From Oscheius dolichura (lineage: Eukaryota > Nematoda > Chromadorea > Rhabditida > Rhabditidae), in the NCBI GenBank assembly GCA_932521035.1, contig OW051494.1:4636001-4700000 (forward strand): a stretch of 64,000 bases of DNA, in the 5' to 3' direction. Under the pieces are notes generated by a model, which was given only the letters and a program-made list of their open reading frames with translations, was not told where the DNA came from and ran no database searches. Positions 1 to 11,727 of the stretch are shown piece after piece. The position numbers and the translations under genes were made by a program. Position 1 is the stretch's first letter. Each line of letters opens with the position of its first letter.

Positions 1-198
1 GGGGAACACTCACGGGATTCATAAACTGCAAAACCACCAGAAAGATAGCCCGAAAAGTCTGAACCACCATATCTGGTTTACGCGGCAGTCTGCATTTTTA
101 CGTTTTTTTGGGCCAGAGGGAGGTTGAAAAGCAAGGATGGATACAAGGGAAGAGGACAACTAAACACGAAAAGATAACAAAAACTTGATGAACTCGAC

Positions 199-204
199 TT
201 TATT
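199..204 (-). terminator. Polyadenylation signal AATAAA
   Basis: A canonical AATAAA on the minus strand, about 50 bp past the TAA of the exon that ends at 255. Confidence 0.5.
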
Positions 205-254
205 TAGATTCCACATGTATAAATATACAAATATCAGTTACGTTGTCGGTCATC

Positions 255-471
255 TTATTTCCTCTTGTGGATCTCGGCCATCCTCTTCGCGTAATGAGTC
301 ATCCTTACAGGAATAGCGCGAGGACGGCAAGGGACCATGGCCAGCAGGTTGAGGCACCACGGGTTCAGGGAGCCGATGGTGACGGGCCGCGCCGTGGGCA
401 GGCTGAAGGCGACCCAGAAGTCGAGGCACTCCATGGCGATCAGCAGCAGCGGGGTATTCCTCAACAATGAC
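255..471 (-). CDS. Last exon of an unrecognised minus-strand gene
   Basis: On the minus strand a GC3-rich reading frame of about 71 codons opens after an AG at 472 and ends at a TAA at 255-257. It contains the stretches LLLIAMECLDFWVAFSLP and SLNPWCLNLLAMVP and ends in a basic tail (MAEIHKRK). A polyadenylation signal (AATAAA on the minus strand, 199-204) lies about 50 bp downstream, which supports a real 3' end. The protein family was not recognised. Two hydrophobic runs make a membrane-associated or buried domain possible. The upstream exons should lie in 471-900, where frames change and a 78-bp tandem repeat sits, so the full gene structure is unresolved. It could also be a decayed copy. 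Confidence 0.4.
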
Positions 472-547
472 TATCGGCACAGGTTGCGGAGGCGGGTCCG
501 GCTCTGTCTGCGTCGATCCGTCGGTTACGATGATGTGCACAGGAGGC

Positions 548-702
548 GGCTACGGCAACCGGAACAGCAGGGTCTTCTCCCTCGTCTACCGGCGCTGGTC
601 CGGGCTCGGCCTGTTGATCCACAACGGCTACGGCAACCGGAACAGCAGGGTCTTCTCCCTCATCTACCGGCTCTAGTCCGGGCTCGGCCTGTTGATCCAC
701 TT
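548..702. repeat. 78-bp tandem repeat, two units
   Basis: Two head-to-tail units with a 78-bp period (548-625 and 626 to about 702) begin GGCTACGGCAACCGG and end with CTGTTGATCCAC. On the minus strand they can be read as a 26-residue repeat (VDQQAEPGPAPVDEGEDPAV and so on), since 78 is a multiple of three. The second unit has several substitutions. The repeat ends where the inverted-duplication arm starts (697). Confidence 0.7.
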
Positions 703-900
703 CGCAAATAGGTTGTGCCGAAATCCTTCCGGCTGATCTGGCCGCCTTGGCCGTAGTTCCATAAGGATTGGTGCATCCGCTGCCTTCGACGCTTGGCGGG
801 GGGAGAATAGACATAGAAACGCATCAGCAAAATCGTCATCCAGAGTTATCCATCTTGGCTCAATTTGGTCTTCTGTTTTGGCTCTTTCAACGTTCATCAT
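673..900 (-). pseudogene. Gene-like fragment in duplication arm A
   Basis: The minus-strand frame reads MMNVERAKTEDQIEPRWITL and on through DDDFADAFLCLFSP, and has a close homologue at 24462-24728 on the plus strand (VERAGTEDQIEPRWITL). The copies diverge in frame at a homopolymer: six C in this copy and five in the other, after TATTCT. The other copy also has about 30 extra bases near the start codon. The acidic, Trp-containing segment was not recognised. Because the two copies are frame-shifted against each other, at least one is probably non-functional. Confidence 0.4.
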
Positions 901-1846
901 CCGGAAACTTGGTGATCAGTCTGCAAAAATAGAAATTAGAAATGGAAGTACGTGTGATACGCGCATCACCCAAGTTGGATTTCTCAAAAAAAAAACAGAA
1001 AACGCAGTGCGCCTTTTGGCGGGGAACTCAACTAAAAAGAGCGACCGACCACGGCAAGGGTGGAAGAAAGGGGATGCGCGCACCGCGCGCAATTCAGCAG
1101 CTGAATCAAAACAAAGTAGCCAACTAAAAGTTGCGCAAACAAACGAAATTGTAGACAAAATAGCAACCAACCTTCGCCTAGACTATGTTGAACTGACTAA
1201 TCCTCTCGACTAACTATATTTATACCTATCCACGTCGAAACCTGTACGATTTCAGAAAACACGTAATTTTTTTTACAAGTCAATAAGCCAATAACAACTG
1301 TCAAATAACCGATGAGACTGAATGGAAAAGAAACACCCAATGTCAGGCACGATTTCCTCCTCCTCTCCTCTCGAGAAGGGGCATACGGTATGGGAAGGAT
1401 AACGGATATTGAACATTATTGGTTATTGAACAATTCAGCCAAGCACACTCTTCTCGCCAGCCACAGAATATTATGCCCGTAGCCCACCTCTAAAAGGCGG
1501 ACGATCACTCCTTCGAGTTGACCACTGAGAATGAGAGACTTAAACATTTGCAGGTTCTCATGTAGATTAGCGACCCAATGGAATTTTAGTGGTCCAATCA
1601 GACTTTAGTGGTCCAATGGCCAAATTTTTCCATTTTTGATGTGAAAACAGTGGTTTTACTAGATTATGTTGTTATTTTTCTTGGGTTTCTTGGTTATAAG
1701 TTGACTCTCATTTCTGGAGAAAATTACAAGAGGGACTTTATTGAACTGGTTGTAAAACTGGTCTTGGATAAGAGGCGTAAACAAGAGGAGGATCCATACA
1801 AGGTCTCAAAACTAAAGGAAGCAATGGAGGGGAAAGAAATCCACGA
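697..1846 (+). repeat. Inverted duplication arm A
   Basis: This segment matches the reverse complement of 23514-24702 over its whole length, with scattered substitutions and small indels. The match ends sharply at CCACTTCGC on the left (697) and at AAATCCACGA on the right (about 1846). A further 31 bases of arm B (23486-23513 and neighbours) match 2244-2274 here, so arm B lacks what is 1847-2243 in arm A. The two arms lie in opposite orientation about 22 kb apart and enclose the satellite array and several genes. Confidence 0.85.
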
Positions 1847-2086
1847 ATTTCGGCAGACCATCAGGACATTCTTCAGTAAGTTCTGCTCATTTCAACTTAC
1901 TAATTGTTTTCAGATCATGCCCATAAATGCCTTCGTGAAGTTCCCCCAGCTAGAGGATGTCCCTGTCTGTGAGAGGTACGGAGGAAAGAAGAAAAAGAAC
2001 GGCAATTAAAGGCAGAAAACGATCATGAGCAAATCGAAGAACAACAAGAAGCGATACAGAAAGAAATAGACGTTACCGTTGAGTAG
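1608..2086 (+). pseudogene. Decayed membrane/coiled-coil gene, arm A copy
   Basis: A frame from ATG 1608 has a hydrophobic segment (VVLLDYVVIFLGFLGYKL), then a charged part (KLVLDKRRKQEEDPYKVSKL) up to about 1876. A likely 38-bp intron follows (GTAAGTTCTG..TTTTCAG, about 1877-1914). The downstream part (from 1915) has an in-frame TGA after CCCTGTCTG, but the same frame continues as a charged coiled-coil-like run (KEEKERQLKAENDHEQIEEQ) to a TAG near 2086. The diverged inverted copy at 2300-2420 has CGG in place of this TGA, so the stop looks like a mutation. The N-terminal half is repeated in arm B (23507-23752). Family unknown. Confidence 0.4.
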
Positions 2087-2230
2087 AAGTGGATCTCTTT
2101 GAATAAAACATTTGTCATTTGGATTAGATTGTTCTTCTTCTTTTCTAATTGAAATCCCACCTGAGCTTACAATACACGTCCGATAATCTGTGTCTTCATG
2201 GCTGATCAAACCGACTCAAATTGGACGCAT

Positions 2231-2422
2231 TTAATGAATGACAGAAGTTTGAAGCGTGTACTGTCGTCTGTTTTGCTTCTTCTTCTTGTTCCTCAAAGTA
2301 ATGGCCTTCAAAGTAGCTTCAGCTTTCAATTGTCGTTTCTTTTTCCGTTCTCTTCTGCGCTTCCCGCAGACAAGGATATTCTCTAGCTGAAGGAACTTCA
2401 CGAAGGCATTTAGGGGCATGAT
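2231..2422 (-). pseudogene. Inverted diverged copy of the 1.9-2.0 kb coding fragment
   Basis: On the minus strand the segment starting at ATGCCCCTAAATGCC resembles the plus-strand segment starting at 1918 (ATGCCCATAAATGCC), giving the peptides PLNAFVKFLQLENILVC and PINAFVKFPQLEDVPVC. The two copies are tail to tail, a few hundred bases apart. The minus-strand frame here continues as a Lys/Arg-rich stretch to a stop at 2231. No complete gene can be made from it. Confidence 0.4.
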
Positions 2423-5400
2423 CTAAACACAATTAGTAAGTTGAACAGAGTTGAAAATCTCACTGAAGAATGTCCTCAGTACCCTGCCGGAATTCGTATC
2501 TGGTGGTTCAGACTTTTCGGGCTAACTTTCCTACGATAGAGACGTTTGGGGCTATCTATTGTGGTTGTTCGGATTTGTGGTAGTTCGGCAACTTGTAGAT
2601 GTTGCCCGACGGGTAGTGGGGGTGCCTTCTCGGGTTGCACATCTCCCCACCGTTTTTGACCATCTCCCCACCGTTCTTGCACATCTCCCCACCGTTTTTG
2701 ACCATCTATAGACCGTTTTTTGCACATCTCCCCACCGTTTTTTTGACCATCTATAGACCGTTTTTTGCACATCTCCCCACCGTTTTTTGCACATCTCCCC
2801 ACCGTTTTTTGACCATCTATAGACCGTTTTTTGGCACATCTTCCCACCGTTTTTTGACCATCTCCCCACCGTTTTTTGCACATCTCCCCACCGTTTTTTG
2901 ACCATCTCCCCACCGTTTTTGCACATCTCCCCACCGTTTTTTCCACATCTCCCCACCGTTTTTGACCATCTCCCCCACCGTTTTTCCACATCTCCCCACC
3001 GTTTTTTTGACCATCTCCCCACCGTTTTTTGACCATCTCCCCACCGTTTTTTGCACATCTCCCCACCGTTTTTTGACCATCTATAGACCGTTTTTTGCAC
3101 ATCTCCCCACCGTTTTTTGACCATCTATAGACCGTTTTTTGCACATCTCCCCACCGTTTTTTGACCATCTATAGACCGTTTTTTGCACATCTCCCCACCG
3201 TTTTTTGACCATCTCCCCACCGTTTTTTGACCATCTCCCCCACCGTTTTTTGCACATCTCCCCACCGTTTTTTGACCATCTCCCCACCGTTCTTGACCAT
3301 CTATAGACCGTTCTTGCACATCTCCCCACCGTTTTTTTTGCACATCTCCCCACCGTTTTTGACCATCTATAGACCGTTTTTTGCACATCTCCCCACCGTT
3401 TTTTGACCATCTATAGACCGTTCTTGCACATCTCCCCACCGTTTTTTGACCATCTCCCCACCGTTTTTTTGACCATCTATAGACCGTTCTTGCACATCTC
3501 CCCACCGTTTTTTGACCATCTATAGACCGTTTTTTGCACATCTCCCCACCGTTTTTTGACCATCTATAGACCGTTTCTTGCACATCTCCCCACCGTTTTT
3601 TTGACCATCTATAGACCGTTCTTGCACATCTCCCCACCGTTTTTTGCACATCTCCCCACCGTTTTTGACCATCTATAGACCGTTTCTTGCACATCTCCCC
3701 ACCGTTTTTTTGACCATCTATAGACCGTTTTTTGCACATCTCCCCACCGTTTTTTGACCATCTATAGACCGTTCTTGCACATCTCCCCACCGTTTTTGCA
3801 CATCTCCCCACCGTTTTTGACCATCTATAGACCGTTCTTGCACATCTCCCCACCGTTTTTTGCACATCTCCCCACCGTTTTTTGACCATCTATAGACCGT
3901 TTTTGCACATCTCCCCACCGTTTTTTGACCATCTATAGACCGTTTCTTGCACATCTCCCCACCGTTTTTTGACCATCTATAGACCGTTTTTTGCACATCT
4001 CCCCACCGTTTTTTGACCATCTATAGACCGTTTTTTGCACATCTCCCCACCGTTTTTCCACATCTCCCCACCGTTTTTTGACCATCTCCCCACCGTTTTT
4101 GACCATCTCCCCACCGTTTTTTGACCATCTATAGACCGTTTTTTGCACATCTCCCCACCGTTTTTTGACCATCTCCCCACCGTTTTTGACCATCTCCCCA
4201 CCGTTTTTGCACATCTCCCCACCGTTTTTGACCATCTATAGACCGTTTTTGCACATCTCCCCACCGTTTTTTGACCATCTCCCCACCGTTTTTTTGCACA
4301 TCTCCCCACCGTTTTTTGACCATCTTCCCACCGTTTTTGACCATCTATAGACCGTTCTTGCACATCTCCCCACCGTTTTTGACCATCTATAGACCGTTTT
4401 TGCACATCTCCCCACCGTTTTTTGACCATCTCCCCACCGTTTTTTGACCATCTCCCCACCGTTTTTGACCATCTTCCCACCGTTTTTTGACCATCTATAG
4501 ACCGTTTTTGACCATCTTCCCACCGTTTTTTTGACCATCTATAGACCGTTTCTTGCACATCTCCCCACCGTTTTTGACCATCTCCCCACCGTTTTTGACC
4601 ATCTCCCCACCGTTCCTGCACATCTCCCCACCGTTTTTTGACCATCTATAGACCGTTCTTGCACATCTCCCCACCGTTTTTGACCATCTATAGACCGTTC
4701 TTGCACATCTCCCCACCGTTTTTTGACCATCTCCCCACCGTTTTTGCACATCTCCCCACCGTTTTTGACCATCTTCCCACCGTTTTTTGACCATCTCCCC
4801 ACCGTTCTTGCACATCTCCCCACCGTTTTTGCACATCTCCCCACCGTTTTTGACCATCTATAGACCGTTCTTGCACATCTTCCCACCGTTTTTGACCATC
4901 TATAGACCGTTTTTTGCACATCTTCCCACCGTTTTTTGACCATCTATAGACCGTTCTTGCACATCTCCCCACCGTTTTTGACCATCTATAGACCGTTTTT
5001 TGCACATCTTCCCACCGTTTTTTGACCATCTATAGACCGTTTTTGACCATCTCCCCACCGTTTTTTGACCATCTCCCCACCGTTTCTTGCACATCTCCCC
5101 ACCGTTTTTTGCACATCTCCCCCACCGTTTTTTGACCATCTATAGACCGTTCTTGCACATCTTCCCACCGTTTTTGACCATCTATAGACCGTTTTTGCAC
5201 ATCTTCCCACCGTTTTTGACCATCTATAGACCGTTCTTGCACATCTTCCCACCGTTTTTGACCATCTATAGACCGTTTTTTGCACATCTCCCCACCGTTT
5301 TTTGACCATCTATAGACCGTTTTTTGCACATCTTCCCACCGTTTTTGACCATCTCCCCACCGTTTTTTGACCATCTCCCCACCGTTTTTTGACCATCTAT

Positions 5401-5935
5401 AGACCGTTTTTTGCACATCTCCCCACCGTTTTTGACCATCTCCCCACCGTTTTTGACCATCTCCCCACCGTTTTTTGCACATCTCCCCACCGTTTTTGAC
5501 CATCTCCCCACCGTTTTTTGACCCATCTATAGACCGTTTTTTGCACATCTTCCCACCGTTTTTTGACCATCTATAGACCGTTTTTTGCACATCTTCCCAC
5601 CGTTTTTGACCATCTATAGACCGTTCTTGCACATCTCCCCACCGTTTTTGCACATCTCCCCACCGTTTTTTGACCATCTATAGACCGTTTTTTGCACATC
5701 TCCCCACCGTTTTTGACCATCTCCCCACCGTTTTTTGACCATCTCCCCACCGTTTTTTGGACCATCTCCCTACCGTTTTTTGACCATCTATAGACCGTTT
5801 TTGCACATCTCCCCACCGTTTTTGACCATCTCCCCACCGTTTTTTGCACATCTCCCCACCGTTTTTGACCATCTTCCCACCGTTTTTTGACCATCTATAG
5901 ACCGTTCTTGCACATCTTCCCACCGTTTTTTGACC

Positions 5936-6135
5936 NNNNNNNNNNNNNNNNNNNNNNNNNNNNNNNNNNNNNNNNNNNNNNNNNNNNNNNNNNNNNNNNN
6001 NNNNNNNNNNNNNNNNNNNNNNNNNNNNNNNNNNNNNNNNNNNNNNNNNNNNNNNNNNNNNNNNNNNNNNNNNNNNNNNNNNNNNNNNNNNNNNNNNNNN
6101 NNNNNNNNNNNNNNNNNNNNNNNNNNNNNNNNNNN
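5936..6135. other. Assembly gap of 200 N
   Basis: Exactly 200 N inside the satellite array. The round length suggests a placeholder, so the true array length is unknown. Confidence 0.99.
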
Positions 6136-9100
6136 CACCGTTTTTGACCATCTATAGACCGTTTTTGCACATCTCCCCACCGTTCTTGCACATCTCCCCA
6201 CCGTTTTTGCACATCTCCCCACCGTTTTTGACCATCTTCCCACCGTTTTTGACCATCTCCCCACCGTTCCTGCACATCTCCCCACCGTTTTTGACCATCT
6301 ATAGACCGTTCTTGCACATCTCCCCACCGTTTTTGCACATCTCCCCACCGTTTTTGACCATCTCCCCACCGTTTTTGCACATCTCCCCACCGTTTTTGAC
6401 CATCTCCCCACCGTTTTTGCACATCTTCCCACCGTTTTTGACCATCTATAGACCGTTCTTGCACATCTCCCCACCGTTTTTGCACATCTCCCCACCGTTT
6501 TTGACCATCTCCCCACCGTTTTTGCACATCTCCCCACCGTTTTTGACCATCTCCCCACCGTTTTTGACCATCTCCCCACCGTTTTTGCACATCTCCCCAA
6601 CCGTTTTTGCACATCTTCCCACCGTTTTTGACCATCTATAGACCGTTTTTGCACATCTTCCCACCGTTTTTGACCATCTCCCCACCGTTTTTTGCACATC
6701 TCCCCACCGTTTTTGACCATCTATAGACCGTTTTTGACCATCTCCCCACCGTTTTTGCACATCTCCCCACCGTTTTTGACCATCTCCCCACCGTTCCTGC
6801 ACATCTCCCCACCGTTTTTGACCATCTATAGACCGTTTTTGCACATCTTCCCACCGTTTTTGACCATCTTCCCACCGTTTTTGACCATCTCCCCACCGTT
6901 TTTGCACATCTCCCCACCGTTCCTGCACATCTCCCCACCGTTTTTGACCATCTCCCCACCGTTTTTGACCATCTCCCCACCGTTTTTGACCATCTCCCCA
7001 CCGTTTTTGACCATCTCCCCACCGTTTTTGACCATCTCCCCACCGTTTTTGACCATCTATAGACCGTTTTTGACCATCTCCCCACCGTTTTTGACCATCT
7101 CCCCACCGTTTTTTGCACATCTCCCCACCGTTTTTGACCATCTCCCCACCGTTTTTGACCATCTCCCCACCGTTTTTGACCATCTCCCCACCGTTTTTGA
7201 CCATCTATAGACCGTTTTTGACCATCTCCCCACCGTTTTTGACCATCTCCCCACCGTTTTTGACCATCTATAGACCGTTTTTGACCATCTCCCCACCGTT
7301 TTTGACCATCTCCCCACCGTTTTTTGCACATCTCCCCACCGTTTTTGACCATCTCCCCACCGTTTTTGACCATCTCCCCACCGTTTTTGACCATCTCCCC
7401 ACCGTTTTCGACCATCTATAGACCGTTTTTTGACCATCTCCCCACCGTTTTTGACCATCTCCCCACCGTTTTTGCACATCTCCCCACCGTTTTTGACCAT
7501 CTCCCCACCGTTTTTGACCATCTATAGACCGTTCTTGCACATCTCCCCACCGTTTTTGACCATCTCCCCACCGTTTTTGACCATCTCCCCACCGTTTTTG
7601 ACCATCTATAGACCGTTCTTGCACATCTCCCCACCGTTTTTGACCATCTCCCCACCGTTTTTGACCATCTCCCCACCGTTTTTGACCATCTCCCCACCGT
7701 TTTTGACCATCTCCCCACCGTTTTTGCACATCTCCCCACCGTTTTTGACCATCTCCCCACCGTTTTTGACCATCTCCCCACCGTTTTTGACCATCTATAG
7801 ACCGTTCTTGCACATCTCCCCACCGTTTTTGACCATCTCCCCACCGTTTTTGACCATCTCCCCACCGTTTTTGACCATCTCCCCACCGTTTTTGACCATC
7901 TCCCCACCGTTTTTGACCATCTCCCCACCGTTTTTGACCATCTCCCCCACCGTTTTTGCACATCTCCCCACCGTTTTTGCACATCTCCCCACCGTTTTTG
8001 ACCATCTATAGACCGTTTTTGCACATCTCCCCACCGTTTTTTGCACATCTATAGACCGTTCTTGCACATCTCCCCACCGTTTTTGACCATCTATAGACCG
8101 TTCTTGCACATCTCCCCACCGTTTTTGACCATCTCCCCACCGTTTTTGACCATCTCCCCACCGTTTTTGACCATCTCCCCACCGTTTTTGACCATCTCCC
8201 CACCGTTTTTGACCATCTCCCCACCGTTTTTGCACATCTCCCCACCGTTTTTGCACATCTCCCCACCGTTTTTGACCATCTATAGACCGTTTTTGCACAT
8301 CTCCCCACCGTTTTTGACCATCTATAGACCGTTTTTGCACATCTCCCCACCGTTTTTGACCATCTCCCCCACCGTTTTTGACCATCTCCCCACCGTTTTT
8401 GCACATCTCCCCACCGTTTTTGACCATCTCCCCACCGTTTTTGACCATCTCCCCACCGTTTTTGCACATCTCCCCACCGTTTTTGACCATCTCCCCACCG
8501 TTTTTGACCATCTCCCCACCGTTTTTGCACATCTCCCCACCGTTTTTGACCATCTCCCCACCGTTTTTGACCATCTATAGACCGTTCTTGCACATCTCCC
8601 CACCGTTTTTGACCATCTCCCCACCGTTTTTTGACCATCTCCCCACCGTTTTTGACCATCCTCCCCACCGTTTCTTTGACCATCTCCCCACCGTTTTTGA
8701 CCATCTCCCCACCGTTTTTGACCATCTCCCCCACCGTTTTTGCACCATCTCCCCACCGTTTTTGCACATCTCCCCACCGTTTTTGACCATCTATAGACCG
8801 TTTTTGCACATCTATAGACCGTTCTTGCACATCTCCCCACCGTTTTTGACCATCTCCCCACCGTTTTTGCACATCTCCCCACCGTTTTTGACCATCTATA
8901 GACCGTTTTTGCACATCTCCCCACCGTTTTTGCACATCTCCCCACCGTTTTTGACCATCTATAGACCGTTCTTGCACATCTCCCCACCGTTTTTGCACAT
9001 CTCCCCACCGTTTTTGCACATCTCCCCACCGTTTTTGACCATCTATAGACCGTTTTTGCACATCTCCCCACCGTTTTTGCACATCTATAGACCGTTCTTG

Positions 9101-9399
9101 CACATCTCCCCACCGTTTTTGCACATCTCCCCACCGTTTTTGCACATCTCCCCACCGTTTTTGACCATCTATAGACCGTTCTTGCACATCTCCCCACCGT
9201 TTTTGCACATCTCCCCACCGTTTTTGCACATCTCCCCCACCGTTTTTGACCATCTATAGACCGTTTTTTGCACATCTCCCCACCGTTTTTGACCATCTAT
9301 AGACCGTTTTTGCACATCTCCCCACCGTTTTTGCACATCTATAGACCGTTCTTGCACATCTCCCCACCGTTTTTGCACATCTATAGACCGTTCTTGCAC

Positions 9400-11600
9400 A
9401 TCTCCCCACCGTTTTTTGACCATCTATAGACCGTTCTTGCACATCTCCCCACCGTTTTTGACCATCTATAGACCGTTCTTGCACATCTCCCCACCGTTTT
9501 TGACCATCTATAGACCGTTCTTGCACATCTCCCCACCGTTTTTGCACATCTATAGACCGTTCTTGCACATCTCCCCACCGTTTTTGACCATCTATAGACC
9601 GTTCTTGCACATCTCCCCCACCGTTTTTGACCATCTATAGACCGTTTTTGCACATCTCCCCACCGTTTTTGACCATCTATAGACCGTTTTTGCACATCTC
9701 CCCACCGTTTTTGCACATCTCCCCACCGTTTTTGCACATCTCCCCACCGTTTTTGACCATCTATAGACCGTTCTTGCACATCTCCCCACCGTTTTTGACC
9801 ATCTATAGACCGTTTTTGCACATCTCCCCACCGTTCTTGCACATCTCCCCACCGTTTTTGCACATCTCCCCACCGTTTTTGCACATCTCCCCACCGTTTT
9901 TGACCATCTATAGACCGTTTTTGCACATCTCCCCACCGTTCTTGCACATCTCCCCACCGTTTTTGCACATCTCCCCACCGTTTTTGCACATCTCCCCACC
10001 GTTTTTGACCATCTATAGACCGTTCTTGCACATCTCCCCACCGTTTTTGACCATCTATAGACCGTTCTTGCACATCTCCCCACCGTTTTTGACCATCTAT
10101 AGACCGTTCTTGCACATCTCCCCACCGTTTTTGACCATCTATAGACCGTTCTTGCACATCTCCCCACCGTTTTTGACCATCTATAGACCGTTCTTGCACA
10201 TCTCCCCACCGTTTTTGACCATCTATAGACCGTTCTTGCACATCTCCCCACCGTTTTTGACCATCTATAGACCGTTCTTGCACATCTCCCCACCGTTTTT
10301 GCACATCTCCCCACCGTTTTTGACCATCTATAGACCGTTCTTGCACATCTCCCCACCGTTTTTGACCATCTATAGACCGTTCTTGCACATCTCCCCACCG
10401 TTTTTGACCATCTATAGACCGTTCTTGCACATCTCCCCACCGTTTTTGCACATCTCCCCACCGTTTTTGCACATCTCCCCACCGTTTTTGACCATCTATA
10501 GACCGTTCTTGCACATCTCCCCACCGTTTTTGACCATCTATAGACCGTTCTTGCACATCTCCCCACCGTTTTTGACCATCTATAGACCGTTCTTGCACAT
10601 CTCCCCACCGTTTTTGACCATCTATAGACCGTTCTTGCACATCTCCCCACCGTTTTTGACCATCTATAGACCGTTCTTGCACATCTCCCCACCGTTTTTG
10701 ACCATCTATAGACCGTTCTTGCACATCTCCCCACCGTTTTTGACCATCTATAGACCGTTCTTGCACATCTCCCCCACCGTTTTTGACCATCTATAGACCG
10801 TTCTTGCACATCTCCCCACCGTTTTTGACCATCTATAGACCGTTCTTGCACATCTCCCCACCGTTTTTGACCATCTATAGACCGTTCTTGCACATCTCCC
10901 CACCGTTTTTGACCATCTATAGACCGTTCTTGCACATCTCCCCACCGTTTTTGCACATCTCCCCACCGTTTTTGCACATCTCCCCACCGTTTTTGACCAT
11001 CTATAGACCGTTCTTGCACATCTCCCCACCGTTTTTGACCATCTATAGACCGTTCTTGCACATCTCCCCACCGTTTTTGACCATCTATAGACCGTTCTTG
11101 CACATCTCCCCACCGTTTTTGACCATCTATAGACCGTTCTTGCACATCTCCCCACCGTTTTTGCACATCTCCCCACCGTTTTTGACCATCTATAGACCGT
11201 TCTTGCACATCTCCCCCACCGTTTTTGACCATCTATAGACCGTTCTTGCACATCTCCCCACCGTTTTTGACCATCTATAGACCGTTCTTGCACATCTCCC
11301 CACCGTTTTTGACCATCTATAGACCGTTCTTGCACATCTCCCCACCGTTTTTGACCATCTATAGACCGTTCTTGCACATCTCCCCACCGTTTTTGACCAT
11401 CTATAGACCGTTCTTGCACATCTCCCCACCGTTTTTGACCATCTATAGACCGTTCTTGCACATCTCCCCACCGTTTTTGCACATCTCCCCACCGTTTTTG
11501 ACCATCTATAGACCGTTCTTGCACATCTCCCCACCGTTTTTGACCATCTATAGACCGTTCTTGCACATCTCCCCACCGTTTTTGCACATCTCCCCACCGT
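9400..11600. repeat. 42-bp higher-order dimer block of the satellite
   Basis: In this block an ATAGA-type monomer (CCGTTTTTGACC + ATCTATAGA) usually alternates with a CCGTTCTTGCAC + ATCTCCCCA monomer, giving a 42-bp unit. Runs of two or three CCCCA monomers interrupt it. Extra-C monomers (CTCCCCCACC) occur at 9615, 10771 and 11213. Their spacings, 1156 and 442 bp, are each a multiple of 21 plus one, which suggests larger copied blocks. Confidence 0.8.
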
Positions 11601-11727
11601 CTTTGACCATCTATGGAAGTTTTAAAACATCATTTATTCGAAACTAACTAAAATCACAGGCCAGCAAGACAAAGGAAAGCAAGAGAAAAAGAACCAAATA
11701 ATGAAGAGAAATACTCATCTGAAGATA

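Larger units (their letters stand above)
2635..11614. repeat. Large 21-bp satellite/minisatellite array
   Basis: About 9 kb of head-to-tail 21-bp monomers, roughly 415-420 copies apart from the N gap. The monomer can be written CCGTTTTTG(ACC or CAC)ATCT(CCCCA or ATAGA). Two sites therefore vary as blocks, plus the T run (5 to 8) and a TT-to-TC change (CCGTTCTTG). The array starts inside CGGGTTGCACATCTCC and ends at CATCTATGGAAG. Left of the gap the T run is often 6 or more and some monomers read CATCTTCCC; right of it almost all have five T and exact 21-bp spacing. From about 9.4 kb to 11.6 kb a 42-bp dimer prevails. Long open frames on both strands follow from the 21-bp period and are not evidence for a protein. 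Confidence 0.97.

Noticed and set aside
2635-11614. CRISPR array
   Set aside because: There are no unique spacers between constant repeats, and the surrounding genes are eukaryotic.
2476-11647. Very long open frames on both strands over the satellite (up to about 550 codons)
   Set aside because: A 21-bp repeat without a stop in a given frame is automatically open. The frames break wherever the T run or C run changes length, so there is no sign of selection for a protein.
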